64,000 bases of DNA from contig JAUYBL010000024.1 of assembly GCA_030693065.1 (NCBI GenBank), forward strand, positions 1 through 64,000. Direction: 5' to 3'. The translations under genes were made by a program, and so were the position numbers. The stretch comes from Methylococcaceae bacterium. Its GTDB lineage: Bacteria > Pseudomonadota > Gammaproteobacteria > Methylococcales > Methylomonadaceae. Under the pieces are notes generated by a model. It was not told the origin of the DNA, ran no database searches, and saw nothing but the letters and a program-made list of their open reading frames with translations. Shown here in pieces: positions 1-9,180 of this stretch (the first letter of the stretch is position 1; each line of letters opens with the position of its first letter).

Positions 1-202
1 TACACAAGTTTTTGGCCCCTTCTCCAGCGGGAGAAGGTTGGGATGAGGGGAATCTAAGTGATTGATTTTAATCTCCTCACCCCAACCCTCTCGGCAATTG
101 CTCCTGCATTGCCCTATTACCTGCATCCATGCAGGCATCCAACAGGAGAGGGAGTAAAATGGTTTTGCAACTCATTGATTCTAAATTGTATAGATACTTA
201 TG
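1..202. repeat. MITE-like intergenic repeat, copy 1 (left end outside window)
   Basis: This stretch is a near copy of 22502-22696. It contains the hairpin CCTTCTCC-AGC-GGGAGAAGG and a pair of imperfect inverted blocks (GGTTGGGATGAGGGG against CCTCACCCCAACCC). The right end carries TTGTATAGATA, a one-mismatch version of the terminal inverted repeat seen in copy 2; the left end starts before the window. It stops two bases from the TAA of the J-domain gene. It has no coding capacity. Confidence 0.75.
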
Positions 203-203
203 G

Positions 204-695
204 TTACTTGGGTAATAAAATATTTTTGGCGGTATTGATTTTTGCCGCCAAGTAATCTGAGCCCCCTCGATCAGGATGAAGTTTTTGCATCAATTTACGG
301 TGCGCGGCGATAATCTCATCTTTCGCCGCACCAGGCTGCAAGCCAAGTACTTCGTAAGCTTCAGCAACAGTCATGCTACCCGGATTAACAGGTTTACCGG
401 AACCCTGAGAAGATTGTTTCGCGCCGATAAAATTGGTCCATAGTCGATGTAGTTGCGGACCATATTGTAGTAATGACGGCATCAACCTAAGCATAAAAGC
501 CACCACCAAACCAACGCCCGCAAACAACCAATTTAAACGCCCAGTGGCTGCGAAATACAACACCAACAGGCCAACAACACTCAATCCAGCCAGACGCAGA
601 TATTTGGCTAATAGTTCTGGAGATTTTTTGCTTAGTTTGCGTAAAGTAAAATACGCAATGATGATGATCAACAACACCATATAAATTCGAATCAA
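204..695 (-). CDS. membrane-anchored J-domain (DnaJ-like) protein
   Basis: A small co-chaperone of about 163 residues with two N-terminal hydrophobic segments (a Leu/Ile-rich segment right after the start, and a second around the residues [13 protein letters not shown]), followed by a linker with a Met/Leu-rich amphipathic part and a C-terminal J domain that carries the hallmark HPD tripeptide in [10 protein letters not shown]. The order membrane segment then J domain resembles Tim14/DjlB-type proteins that recruit DnaK to a membrane; the client is unknown. The frame is open to an ATG at 713 and on to 734, but AAGGAG lies six bases before a TTG at 695, which I take as the start. It is a single gene divergent from mobB. 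Confidence 0.75.
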   Translation of the reverse strand: MIRIYMVLLIIIIAYFTLRKLSKKSPELLAKYLRLAGLSVVGLLVLYFAATGRLNWLFAGVGLVVAFMLRLMPSLLQYGPQLHRLWTNFIGAKQSSQGSGKPVNPGSMTVAEAYEVLGLQPGAAKDEIIAAHRKLMQKLHPDRGGSDYLAAKINTAKNILLPK

Positions 696-832
696 TGTCT
701 GCTCCTTGTGCATGATTCCGAGGTACTGATTCAACCGTGATGATTCAGGTGTAGTAACGCCCTCATAGTTCAGGCGGCAATAATACCTTAGAATACGGCG
801 TTCTCACGATAACACCTGGACTATTTGACACT

Positions 833-1357
833 ATGAACCGCACCGAAGTTCCCGTGCTGGGCTTTGCCGCCTTTAGTGGTACCGGCAAAACCACCTTGCT
901 GACACAACTGATTCCGGCATTAAACCTTAAAGGACTGCGTGTTGGCTTGATCAAACACAGTCATCACGATTTTGAAATTGACCAGTCCGGCAAAGACAGC
1001 TTTCGTTTAAGAGCTGCAGGGGCCTCGCCGGTGTTGTTGGTATCTAAATATCGACGCGCAATCATCACCGAATTTTCAACTCGTACTGAACCCTCGTTGT
1101 TAGAGCAACTTAAATACTTTGAGCAAGAGCAGCTGGATCTAATCTTGGTCGAGGGTTTCCGTGACGAATCCTTCCCGAAAATTGAATTACACAGATCCAT
1201 CCTGGACAATCCACTGCTCTACCCTAACGACAACAACATCGTCGCCATCGCCTCTGATGTTGCACTAAACACTCCGGCTAACTTGGTCAACCTGGACATT
1301 AACAGCCCAGACCAAATCGCCGACTATATTCACCAACACTTCATTGCAAAATCATGA
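833..1357 (+). CDS. mobB: molybdopterin-guanine dinucleotide biosynthesis adaptor protein MobB
   Basis: MobB is a P-loop GTPase-like partner of MobA in attaching GMP to molybdopterin. The 174-residue product has its Walker A loop at residues 10-21 (GFAAFSGTGKTT), the family motif GLIKHSHHDFEID following strand 2, and LILVEGFRDE, all typical of MobB. Length is normal. The stop overlaps the start of moeA by four bases (ATGA), so the two genes are translationally coupled and serve the same cofactor pathway. No mobA is present in this window. Confidence 0.93.
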   Translation: MNRTEVPVLGFAAFSGTGKTTLLTQLIPALNLKGLRVGLIKHSHHDFEIDQSGKDSFRLRAAGASPVLLVSKYRRAIITEFSTRTEPSLLEQLKYFEQEQLDLILVEGFRDESFPKIELHRSILDNPLLYPNDNNIVAIASDVALNTPANLVNLDINSPDQIADYIHQHFIAKS

Positions 1358-2598
1358 TTGACGCCTGCAGCCTAGACAGCAAACGCCTGCTTACTCTCCA
1401 AGAAGCACTGGATAACATCAAAGCCAACATTTCCGCCATCACTGACACAGAAATACTCTCGTTACAAAATGCCTTAGGCCGAGTATTGGCAGCAGATATT
1501 TATTCGCCGATTAATTTACCTTTCGATCGCAATGCCGCGATGGATGGTTACGCTTATGCCAGTGCCGACAGCAATCCAGAGCAAGACTTTACCCTGACAC
1601 TGGCAGGCACATCATGGGCAGGCAAGCCATTCACCGGACAGCTGCAACCGGGCCAATGTATCCGCATTTTTACCGGTGCCGTGGTACCGCCAGAAGCAGA
1701 TTCTGTGATCATGCAGGAGCACGTTACCGCTGCAGGACAGAACATACAATTTCCGGTGAATTCCAAGCCATTGCAAAACATTCGTAAAGCCGGTGAAGAC
1801 ATCCAGCAAGCTGAGCTGCTGTGCAAAGTCGGTAGAAAACTGTCTACTTATGACATCGGTTTGCTGGCGGCAGCAGGTGTGGCTGAAGTTAAGGTATTAC
1901 GACAAGTAAAGATTGCCTTTTTTTCCACCGGCGATGAGTTAACGTCATTAGGTCAACCGCTGGTATCCGGCAAAATTTACGATAGCAACCGCTACACATT
2001 GGGCGGCTTATTAACCGACCCGGCTTATCGAGCCATTGACTTAGGCGTTATCCCCGACGATCCACAACAACTGGAACAGCAATTCACCAAATCGGCGCAA
2101 AGCTATGATGTGATTATCAGCACCGGCGGCGCATCGGTAGGCGATGCGGATTATGTGAAAGATATATTGGCACGTTGCGACAATGTTAATTTCTGGAAAC
2201 TCGCCATCAAACCAGGCAAACCCATGGCCTTCGGCAACATTAACGGCTGCCATTTTTTTGGCCTACCGGGCAATCCCGTGGCGGTTGTAGTCACCTTTCG
2301 GCAATTAGTCGCACCGGCATTGCGAGAGTTATCGGGCACGAATGAAGTTAAAAAACTGCGTTTAAAAGCTACCGCGACCAGCCCACTTAAAAAATCGCCA
2401 GGACGCCAGGAATTTTTACGTGGCATCTGTAGCCAAAACGACAATGGGGAGCTACTGGTCACTTCAGCAGGTGGGCAAGGTTCGCACATACTGAGCTCCA
2501 TGAGCCGCAGTAACTGCTTTATAGTATTGCCAGCCGAATGCAGTGGCATTCAGGCTGGTGATATAGTGACTATTGAACCTTATGAGCTGTTTCTCTAA
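1354..2598 (+). CDS. moeA: molybdopterin molybdenumtransferase MoeA
   Basis: MoeA inserts molybdate into adenylylated molybdopterin in the cytoplasm. The 414-residue protein shows the family landmarks in order: NLPFDRNAAMDGYA near residue 55, IFTGAVVPPEADSV near 105, STGDEL near 190, the MoCF-binding block ISTGGASVGDADYVKDIL near 255, and KPGKPMAFG then FFGLPGNPVA near 290-315. Domain IV follows at the C-terminus. It is the second gene of the mobB-moeA pair and starts inside the mobB stop. Active residues appear intact. Confidence 0.95.
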   Translation: MIDACSLDSKRLLTLQEALDNIKANISAITDTEILSLQNALGRVLAADIYSPINLPFDRNAAMDGYAYASADSNPEQDFTLTLAGTSWAGKPFTGQLQPGQCIRIFTGAVVPPEADSVIMQEHVTAAGQNIQFPVNSKPLQNIRKAGEDIQQAELLCKVGRKLSTYDIGLLAAAGVAEVKVLRQVKIAFFSTGDELTSLGQPLVSGKIYDSNRYTLGGLLTDPAYRAIDLGVIPDDPQQLEQQFTKSAQSYDVIISTGGASVGDADYVKDILARCDNVNFWKLAIKPGKPMAFGNINGCHFFGLPGNPVAVVVTFRQLVAPALRELSGTNEVKKLRLKATATSPLKKSPGRQEFLRGICSQNDNGELLVTSAGGQGSHILSSMSRSNCFIVLPAECSGIQAGDIVTIEPYELFL

Positions 2599-2651
2599 AT
2601 CAAGTTAATGGTGAGTACTGCCGAACCATGATCGCTTATCGTCCGTCTATA

Positions 2652-2945
2652 TCAAACCAAACGATTATGAGTCGATATGGGATTTTGTCTACAATCCAGT
2701 ACCGCGACAATAGTTGCGATGTCTGCCGTCAGTTCGTAATAGATAGCGAAAGGAAAACGTTTAGCCAACATGCGGTAAAATCGCTCAGTCAATTTTGGGT
2801 GTACACCTGCATAAAGCATTAACGAATCAATATCAGAACTTAAACTATTTAAAAAATAAGCACCCAAACCTAACTGCTGACGCTCATAAAAATTAAACCC
2901 CTGTAATAAATCAGTTTCGGCAGCTTGACTCAGTCGAATTTGCAT
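2652..2945 (-). CDS. ParE/RelE-family toxin
   Basis: A 97-residue protein of the RelE/ParE toxin fold. It begins with strand MQIRLSQAAETDLLQGFNFY, which matches the usual start of plasmid-stabilisation toxins, and has the C-terminal strands FAIYYELTADIATIVAVLDCRQNP typical of the family. It is encoded five bases after the stop of the putative antitoxin at 2951-3172, the classic antitoxin-first arrangement. Whether it poisons gyrase (ParE) or cleaves mRNA (RelE) cannot be decided from the sequence. The frame is intact. Confidence 0.82.
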   Translation of the reverse strand: MQIRLSQAAETDLLQGFNFYERQQLGLGAYFLNSLSSDIDSLMLYAGVHPKLTERFYRMLAKRFPFAIYYELTADIATIVAVLDCRQNPISTHNRLV

Positions 2946-2950
2946 AAAAA

Positions 2951-3172
2951 CTATTTTTTAGTTTGATCTCGTAACCGCTGTTTAACATCATCCCAAGCAC
3001 TTGTTGACTCCAGCCCGGCGTCCAGCCGCTGGGCACGTTGTTGTAAAACATCTTCATGCCAGTTTGGTATCGCCTCTGCAACACGAGGATCATTAGTCAG
3101 AGAATCCCACAACGCTTCCATGATTTGCAGGCGTTGTACTAGCGGTAAATCAGTAATCAGGCTTGTGTCCAT
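2951..3172 (-). CDS. addiction-module antitoxin partner of the ParE-like toxin
   Basis: A 73-residue protein starting MDTSLITDLPLVQRLQIMEALWDSL. This matches the short addiction-module component family (TIGR02574-like) commonly found just before a ParE/RelE toxin: an N-terminal helix ending in ALWDS, a middle that binds the toxin, and a charged C-terminus (WDDVKQRLRDQTKK). It precedes the toxin gene by five bases and is presumably co-transcribed; such antitoxins usually repress their own promoter, but no operator was identified here. Confidence 0.75.
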   Translation of the reverse strand: MDTSLITDLPLVQRLQIMEALWDSLTNDPRVAEAIPNWHEDVLQQRAQRLDAGLESTSAWDDVKQRLRDQTKK

Positions 3173-3241
3173 GGAACGTACCTCTATAGGCTAAAAGACA
3201 ACAAAAAAACAGACTAAAAAACTTCCTAACAAGTATATAAC

Positions 3242-3565
3242 CTAATAACGCCGCACAGCACTATCGCACTCAAGCGACCACGCATCTATGCCGCCTTGTA
3301 GATTAAACACCTGGGTAAAACCTGAGCGATCCAGATAATTCGCAGCCTGCATACTGCGCATACCATGATGGCAAATCACCACAATCTCACGTTGCGAATC
3401 CAATTCAGACAGCCGTTGCGGTATTTGATTCAGTGGCATCAACACACTACCGGCAATGCTGGCATAAGCAAATTCACTAGGTTCACGGACATCAAGCAAA
3501 AACAACTCATTGGGTTCTTGCAGTTTTTTTTGTAATTCGTTGACCGATAAGATTTGGACTGACAT
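3242..3565 (-). CDS. single-domain rhodanese-like sulfurtransferase
   Basis: A 107-residue single rhodanese domain. The signature LLDVREPSEF (about 23-32) and the active-site loop CHHGMRS with catalytic Cys65 are intact, as is the C-terminal QGGIDAW. A loop with Cys followed by HHGMRS is common in cytoplasmic rhodaneses fused to or acting with ThiF/MoeB-type enzymes; a donor or acceptor of sulfur in cofactor synthesis is plausible but unproven. It stands alone between the toxin-antitoxin pair and the EAL gene, with its own upstream region. Confidence 0.88.
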   Translation of the reverse strand: MSVQILSVNELQKKLQEPNELFLLDVREPSEFAYASIAGSVLMPLNQIPQRLSELDSQREIVVICHHGMRSMQAANYLDRSGFTQVFNLQGGIDAWSLECDSAVRRY

Positions 3566-3678
3566 GAAGTTCCTTTAAAAGTGAGTGCGTTAATTGATGT
3601 TGGCAATTCTATCTGAAACCAAAAGTCCGCGTAATTTTGACTGCGTAGATATAGAAGGTAGGCTGTTGTAGCTTAAAA

Positions 3679-5334
3679 TTACTGCTGCGTGGGTATTAGA
3701 TTCACCTTCCAATCTGAACTACTCATCCATTGATTGAAGTCCTTTACGGGCAAAGGCTTATTCAAGAAATATCCTTGCGCAATATCACATCCATACTCTT
3801 TAAGCTTTGCCATTATCTCTTCACTTTCCACGCCTTCTGCAGTCACCTGCAACCCCAGAGTATGAGCTAGATTAATAGTGGCCTTGACTATGACGGCATC
3901 GTTATCGCTGGTCATAATATCCATGACAAACGATTTATCTATTTTAAGTTCAGTCAATGGCATTTTTTTCAAATATGCTAATGATGAATAACCGGTTCCA
4001 AAATCATCAATTGAAAATTGATAACCCATGCCATGAAGCCGTTCAATGATACCCAATGCGCTTTCGGGATCATTCATAACAGATCCCTCGGTAATTTCCA
4101 GCATAATCCACTCAGGTTTAATGGCGGCCGAGGCAGCTATCCCAGCAATAAGATCAGGCAATTCAGGATCTTGTAAGTCTTTAGTTGATAAATTAACAGA
4201 TATTTTCAGGTCTATACCTTGCTTGTGCCAATCCGCGCAGTCCCGAAAAGTTTGTTTCAATACCCAAGCAGTTAATTGCTTGATCATTCTGGTTCGTTCA
4301 GCCATCGGTACAAATTCCTCTGGCGAAATAAAACCATACTTCGGGTGATTCCAGCGTAACAATGCTTCAGCGCCATAAAGCTTGCCAGTGGTAATGGAAA
4401 CTTTTGCCTGATAGAACAACTCCAATCCGTTACGCTCAATTGCATGTCTTAAGTCAGACATTAACGTCAATCGCTGCGGGCTGTGGTTATCGAAAGAAGA
4501 CTTATATAACGCGTAACCTTTATTTGAACTTTGAGCCATGTGGAGTGCAACTCCCGCTTTTTGAACCAAGGTATCGACATCTTCTCCATGTTCTGGGAAA
4601 TGGACAATGCCCACATTTGAATGAACTCCAACCTGGAGTCTTTCCACAATAAAAGGCGGCTCCATTGCCTTTTGAATGTAACTAGCAAGCTGTTCCAACC
4701 CTGATAAATTGTCAGTATCGGCCACTAGAATACCGAAAACATTACCGTCAATTTTGGCGACACTATCTCGATCTCGGCTCACTCCTTGTAAACGAGTAGA
4801 AACCTGCTTAAGAATAAGATCGCTACTATTTCGTCCTAGCGTATCGTAAATTTCTTTGAAATTATCAATTTCAATCAGCAATATCGACAACATTTTGTTC
4901 TGGCTATTCGCCAAAAAAATAGCTCGTTCCACCCTGTCGTAAAACAGCACCCTATTAGGTAAATCCGTTAATGGATCATGGGTACTTACATAGTTAGATT
5001 TTTTTTCCAGATTATCAGCTTTATTACGTAGTTCTTGTGTTTGATCAAAAATGATCGCGCCAGCTTGATAAGCAATTATTGAACTTGAATACTGCCCCCA
5101 AAAACCAAATATGAAAGGGATGCTATCTAATAACCAAAGAACAGTATTGTCTCGTTGAGCATTCCAAATGCCATTAACAGTTAACTCACCCGTGCTGTAA
5201 AAACTGACCAGACAAGTCGCAATGATAATGCTGGCAATCGCTATCAAAACTCCTTGGTATGCCGTTTTTGAAACTTCGCTTTTTAGGATTTTGACATTAT
5301 CACTGAGTAAATTTATTGCAACTACTAAAGCCAT
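3679..5334 (-). CDS. membrane-bound GGDEF-EAL protein, probable c-di-GMP phosphodiesterase
   Basis: A 551-residue inner membrane protein with two hydrophobic segments (about 27-47 and 65-95), a short coiled linker, a GGDEF domain (about 116-275) and an EAL domain (about 290-535). In the GGDEF domain the catalytic motif is IDGNVF (195-200), so two Gly/Asp/Glu positions needed for cyclase activity are lost and it is likely inactive or only GTP-sensing. The EAL domain is intact: EAL at 323-325, EITEGS near 413, DDFGTGYSS at 443-451 and the distal AEGVE and QGYFLNKPL. Net function is predicted to be c-di-GMP hydrolysis. It is monocistronic. Confidence 0.9.
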   Translation of the reverse strand: MALVVAINLLSDNVKILKSEVSKTAYQGVLIAIASIIIATCLVSFYSTGELTVNGIWNAQRDNTVLWLLDSIPFIFGFWGQYSSSIIAYQAGAIIFDQTQELRNKADNLEKKSNYVSTHDPLTDLPNRVLFYDRVERAIFLANSQNKMLSILLIEIDNFKEIYDTLGRNSSDLILKQVSTRLQGVSRDRDSVAKIDGNVFGILVADTDNLSGLEQLASYIQKAMEPPFIVERLQVGVHSNVGIVHFPEHGEDVDTLVQKAGVALHMAQSSNKGYALYKSSFDNHSPQRLTLMSDLRHAIERNGLELFYQAKVSITTGKLYGAEALLRWNHPKYGFISPEEFVPMAERTRMIKQLTAWVLKQTFRDCADWHKQGIDLKISVNLSTKDLQDPELPDLIAGIAASAAIKPEWIMLEITEGSVMNDPESALGIIERLHGMGYQFSIDDFGTGYSSLAYLKKMPLTELKIDKSFVMDIMTSDNDAVIVKATINLAHTLGLQVTAEGVESEEIMAKLKEYGCDIAQGYFLNKPLPVKDFNQWMSSSDWKVNLIPTQQ

Positions 5335-5682
5335 CTGATCCTCAATCTATTTTTGTAAAAACAATGAGTTATATGCCATTTTTACCGGCAATTTTTAAAA
5401 AAAAATCGGTTTAAATATCGTTTTTAGTATAGTCAATATAAAAAAACAATTTCTATAAGACTACCCGCCAGGCTTAAACACATTGGAATGTGTAACTACA
5501 GGTGGGCTAGAAAAAAAAGCATCAGAATTGTTTGAGGCAAAAAAGCCAAGCTCTTATTAGGTGGGATTTTTTGTTACAGACAGAGTCATCCTGAGTTTTT
5601 CAATAACCAACTCAGGATGAACCGTCCAACAGTAAACACTTGAAGGAGAAGTGGTAGGCGCATTAAGGCCTACAGGCTTGAT
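5335..5682. other. intergenic region with two strong hairpins
   Basis: No convincing gene. The part next to the EAL gene is AT-rich and should hold its promoter. Around 5463-5512 there is a nested hairpin: inner perfect arms ACACATT/AATGTGT with GG between, and outer imperfect arms CCCGCCAGGCTTA against TAACTACAGGTGGG. A second hairpin lies at 5587-5621 (listed separately). Confidence 0.5.
5587..5621 (-). terminator. hairpin downstream of ettA
   Basis: Perfect 12-base arms TCATCCTGAGTT and AACTCAGGATGA enclose a short A/T-rich loop about 60 bases after the ettA stop. There is no long T tract on the minus strand, so it is a weak or Rho-assisted terminator, or a repeat-type palindrome. Confidence 0.5.
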
Positions 5683-7350
5683 TTAGGTAGTCAATTTCTT
5701 ATATTTCAAACGATGCGGATTATCAGCATCGCTACCTAAACGACGATGGCGGTCGGCTTCGTAATCTTCGTAATTACCTTCAAACCAGACGACATTACTG
5801 TCGCCTTCAAACGCCAGCATGTGGGTAGCGATACGATCCAGAAACCAACGGTCATGCGAGATGACCACCGCACAGCCAGGAAAGGCAAGTAACGCATCTT
5901 CTAACGCGCGCAGGGTTTCAACGTCAAGATCGTTGGTGGGTTCGTCAAGCAACAGCACATTGCCGCCGGTTTTCAGCAATTTGGCTAAATGCACCCGGTT
6001 ACGCTCACCGCCGGACAATTCTCCGATACGTTTTTGCTGATCGCCGCCTTTAAAGTTAAAGCGACCGACATAAGCGCGTGAGGGCGTTTCATATTTACCG
6101 ACGGTGATCATATCCAAACCATCGGAGACTTCTTCAAATACGGTTTTATTGGGGTCCATGTCATCACGTAACTGATCAACATAGGCTAACTGCACGGTTT
6201 GACCCAATGTTAACGTGCCTGAGTCCGGCTGATCGACACCAGCCATCATCCTAAACAGCGTAGTTTTACCGGCACCATTTGGCCCGATAATGCCGACGAT
6301 ACCGCCGGGCGGTAATTTGAAGCTCAAGTCGTTAATTAACAAGCGGTCGCCAAAGGCTTTACTGATGTTGTCGGCGTTAATGACTATATCGCCCAAACGT
6401 GGACCAGGTGGAATATAAATTTCCTGGGTTTCGTTACGTTTTTGCACGTCAACGGAAGACAGCTCTTCAAAGCGCGCCAGACGGGCTTTGCTTTTGGCAT
6501 GACGGCCTTTGGGATTAGAGCGCACCCATTCCAGCTCGGCTTTCATGGCTTTTTGCCGGGAAGATTCCTGCTTTTCTTCTTGCAACAGGCGATTACCTTT
6601 TTGTTCTAACCAGCTGGAATAATTGCCTTCCCACGGAATGCCGGAACCTCTGTCCAATTCCAAAATCCAGCCAGCCACGTTATCCAAAAAGTATCGATCA
6701 TGCGTCACGGCCACAACTGTGCCGGGGTAATCATGTAAAAAGCGTTCTAGCCAGGCGACCGATTCGGCATCCAAATGGTTAGTAGGCTCATCTAATAACA
6801 ACATATCGGGGTTGGATAACAATAATCGACATAAGGCCACGCGGCGTTTTTCTCCACCTGACAACTTAGTGACATCAGCATCCCAATCCGGCAAGCGCAG
6901 AGCATCGGCAGCGATTTCAAGCTTTCGTTCCAACTCCCAGGCACCGGCGGCTTCAATTTTTTCCTGTAAATCCGCCTGCTCTGCCAGCAAGGCATCAAAA
7001 TCGGCATCCGGTTCGGCGAAAGCATTATTCACTTCGTTAAAGCGATCCAGCACGGCTTTGATTTCCGCAACGGCTTCTTCGACATTGCCGCGCACGGTTT
7101 TATTAGGATCAAGCTGCGGTTCCTGGGGTAAATAACCAATATTGATACCTTTTAGAGGAATCGCTTCGCCTTCAATGTCTGTATCCAAACCGGCCATGAT
7201 TTTGAGCAGCGTTGATTTACCGGAACCGTTTAAACCCAACACGCCGATTTTTGCGCCCGGAAAAAAAGACAGCGAAATGTCTTTGAGGATGTACTTTTTG
7301 GGCGGAACAATTTTCCCCACCCGGTTCATTGAAAAAATATATTGCGCCAT
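5683..7350 (-). CDS. ettA: energy-dependent translational throttle protein EttA (ABC-F ATPase)
   Basis: A 555-residue ABC-F protein with two ATPase domains and no membrane part. The first Walker A is GLNGSGKST (about 39-47) with signature [13 protein letters not shown]; the second is GPNGAGKTT with signature [13 protein letters not shown], and both are followed by LLLDEPTN. The arm inserted in the first domain and the start [19 protein letters not shown] match EttA closely, as does the C-terminal RLKYKKL. EttA binds the ribosomal E site and gates the first peptide bond according to the ADP/ATP ratio. It is a single-gene unit. Confidence 0.95.
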   Translation of the reverse strand: MAQYIFSMNRVGKIVPPKKYILKDISLSFFPGAKIGVLGLNGSGKSTLLKIMAGLDTDIEGEAIPLKGINIGYLPQEPQLDPNKTVRGNVEEAVAEIKAVLDRFNEVNNAFAEPDADFDALLAEQADLQEKIEAAGAWELERKLEIAADALRLPDWDADVTKLSGGEKRRVALCRLLLSNPDMLLLDEPTNHLDAESVAWLERFLHDYPGTVVAVTHDRYFLDNVAGWILELDRGSGIPWEGNYSSWLEQKGNRLLQEEKQESSRQKAMKAELEWVRSNPKGRHAKSKARLARFEELSSVDVQKRNETQEIYIPPGPRLGDIVINADNISKAFGDRLLINDLSFKLPPGGIVGIIGPNGAGKTTLFRMMAGVDQPDSGTLTLGQTVQLAYVDQLRDDMDPNKTVFEEVSDGLDMITVGKYETPSRAYVGRFNFKGGDQQKRIGELSGGERNRVHLAKLLKTGGNVLLLDEPTNDLDVETLRALEDALLAFPGCAVVISHDRWFLDRIATHMLAFEGDSNVVWFEGNYEDYEADRHRRLGSDADNPHRLKYKKLTT

Positions 7351-7518
7351 GATATTTGTTGTTCACCCACTGATTGGATTGATTAAGTAACGTGCCGGTA
7401 TTATTCCATGTTATCGCTATTTGTTAATAGCTTAAGCAAGCTCAGGAATTGCACCTAGGTATAAACCTGCCCGCCATTTACAATACATTTTTTAAGTCGT
7501 TATTTCTATTTTCGGTCC

Positions 7519-9180
7519 ATGCCCAAAAAATATTTAGGTTTATTACTGTTGCTGTTTATTTCTACGTTGGTAGCAACAGTTGTATATTTGCTCCCTGCAT
7601 CGACACAAAAGGCTGGTATAACGCCGCCAGCCACCGTTTATAGTCAAGCAGGAGCTGGCGAGGGTGTAGAAAAACCCTGTTCAAACGAACATCCCGAATG
7701 GCAAGCGGCACAAGTGATCGATGGGGTCAGCATTGATGAATCCATCTCTTGCGAACCTGATAATCCTTACGACGTAGCAGTCTCGGTAAAAGGCACTAAC
7801 AATGTCTCTATGGGCACGTTGATGCAGTCAGACTATGCGCAAGATGCCGTCACCATGAGCGACGACCTCGATCATGACGGCGACCCAGACATCATCAGAA
7901 TTAAGCTGGAAGTGGTCGAACTTAACGGCTCCAGCCCGGATGGACCGTTTTTAATCAACACTTACGACATAGCCCCAGGCATTCAACCTGGATTGTGGAT
8001 GTACGCGCCCAAATCCAGCGGCATGGCGGTTAAAAACTTTAATTCGCTGGTTGCCCGGCCGTTTTTACGTGCGCCCTCACCGGTGATTCGTGTTGAGCAA
8101 GGCGACAAAGTCTATGTGACGTTGGAAAACACCCATTATTTACCACACACCATTCACTTGCATGGCGTCGACCATCCCTGGCACATAGGTGCTTCGGACA
8201 ATGATGGCGGCGAGGAGCATCCGGTTTACCCAGGCACCCAGCATACTTACGAGATTCACCCCCGGCATACCGGCACCATGTTTTACCATTGCCATGTACA
8301 AACCGCCCAACACTTCATGATGGGCTTAAACGGCATGTTTATCGTTGAAGAAAACGCAGCCAATAACTGGCCGCAAACATTCAATATAGGCGCCGGTAAA
8401 GTGCGACATCCTGCGGCAGCGGTAAAAAAAGCATTTAATCAGGAATATGATTTGTATTACCAATCGGTCGATAAACGCTTAGCCAGCATCATCCAGAATG
8501 CTAACGACCCCAGATTAGTTGCGCAACGCATGAGTCGTGACTACAACATGACCGAATCTTTCGAAAACTACTTTCTGCTCAATGGTCGGTCATTTCCTTA
8601 CACGCTGCGCGACGGCCTGGTGGTCGTCAACGAAAACGAACACATCAAGCTACACGTAGCCAATGCCCAGCGCTCTTCGGTCGCTATTCATATTCACGGC
8701 CATAAGGCGACCATCACCGCTTACGATGGTGTGGAGCAACCGGTCGGCGCACAGATCACTCGCGATGTTTTCGACATTGCCCCAGCGCAACGCATCGACC
8801 TGCATTTGCAAACTATTAACGACGGCTTGCACAGCTATAGCCCCGGCTTATGGATGTTTCATGACCATGTGCCCACCGGCACGACTACTGACGGTATGGA
8901 ACCCGGCGGCAATATGGCAATCCTGGCTTATCGGCAGTTTGTCGACGAACAAGGCATGCCAAAAATGCACGATGCCCTGTTCGATCAGGTGTTCAATAAA
9001 AACTACTACGCCAAAAAACAACCGGTCTGGGGAACAGGCGATTTTGCGCAATCCTTGGCTGACGCCGGCAAAATCGCCCCGGATTATCTGCGCATTATCT
9101 TGTTCGGACTTGCGGCTGGCTTGCTAGTTGGCTTAGTCATTATTGCCTTACTGATATTCCGTCGGAAACCACGCTCATGA
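7519..9180 (+). CDS. multicopper oxidase with C-terminal membrane anchor
   Basis: A 553-residue protein with an N-terminal signal or anchor segment (residues 6-26) and a C-terminal membrane helix (about 528-547) followed by RRKPRS. Copper-ligand motifs are visible: HLHG at 213-216, YHCHVQTAQHFMMG at 256-269 (Cys258 with His and Met as a type 1 site in the first cupredoxin domain), HIHGH at 391-395 and FHDH at 447-450. The second domain lacks a Cys, so only one type 1 copper is expected, as in CuNIR-like or two-domain oxidases. An acidic DLDHDGDPD near 116-124 looks like a Ca-binding loop. It overlaps the next gene by four bases. Substrate unknown; copper detoxification or electron transfer are possible. 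Confidence 0.85.
   Translation: MPKKYLGLLLLLFISTLVATVVYLLPASTQKAGITPPATVYSQAGAGEGVEKPCSNEHPEWQAAQVIDGVSIDESISCEPDNPYDVAVSVKGTNNVSMGTLMQSDYAQDAVTMSDDLDHDGDPDIIRIKLEVVELNGSSPDGPFLINTYDIAPGIQPGLWMYAPKSSGMAVKNFNSLVARPFLRAPSPVIRVEQGDKVYVTLENTHYLPHTIHLHGVDHPWHIGASDNDGGEEHPVYPGTQHTYEIHPRHTGTMFYHCHVQTAQHFMMGLNGMFIVEENAANNWPQTFNIGAGKVRHPAAAVKKAFNQEYDLYYQSVDKRLASIIQNANDPRLVAQRMSRDYNMTESFENYFLLNGRSFPYTLRDGLVVVNENEHIKLHVANAQRSSVAIHIHGHKATITAYDGVEQPVGAQITRDVFDIAPAQRIDLHLQTINDGLHSYSPGLWMFHDHVPTGTTTDGMEPGGNMAILAYRQFVDEQGMPKMHDALFDQVFNKNYYAKKQPVWGTGDFAQSLADAGKIAPDYLRIILFGLAAGLLVGLVIIALLIFRRKPRS

Noticed and set aside
58-255. Plus-strand 65-codon frame at the window start
   Set aside because: It lies in the repeat copy and antisense to the J-domain gene end; no ribosome binding site or protein-like composition.
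5463-5512. c-di-GMP riboswitch next to the EAL gene
   Set aside because: The conserved core of GEMM-type riboswitches is not present; only a simple long hairpin is seen.
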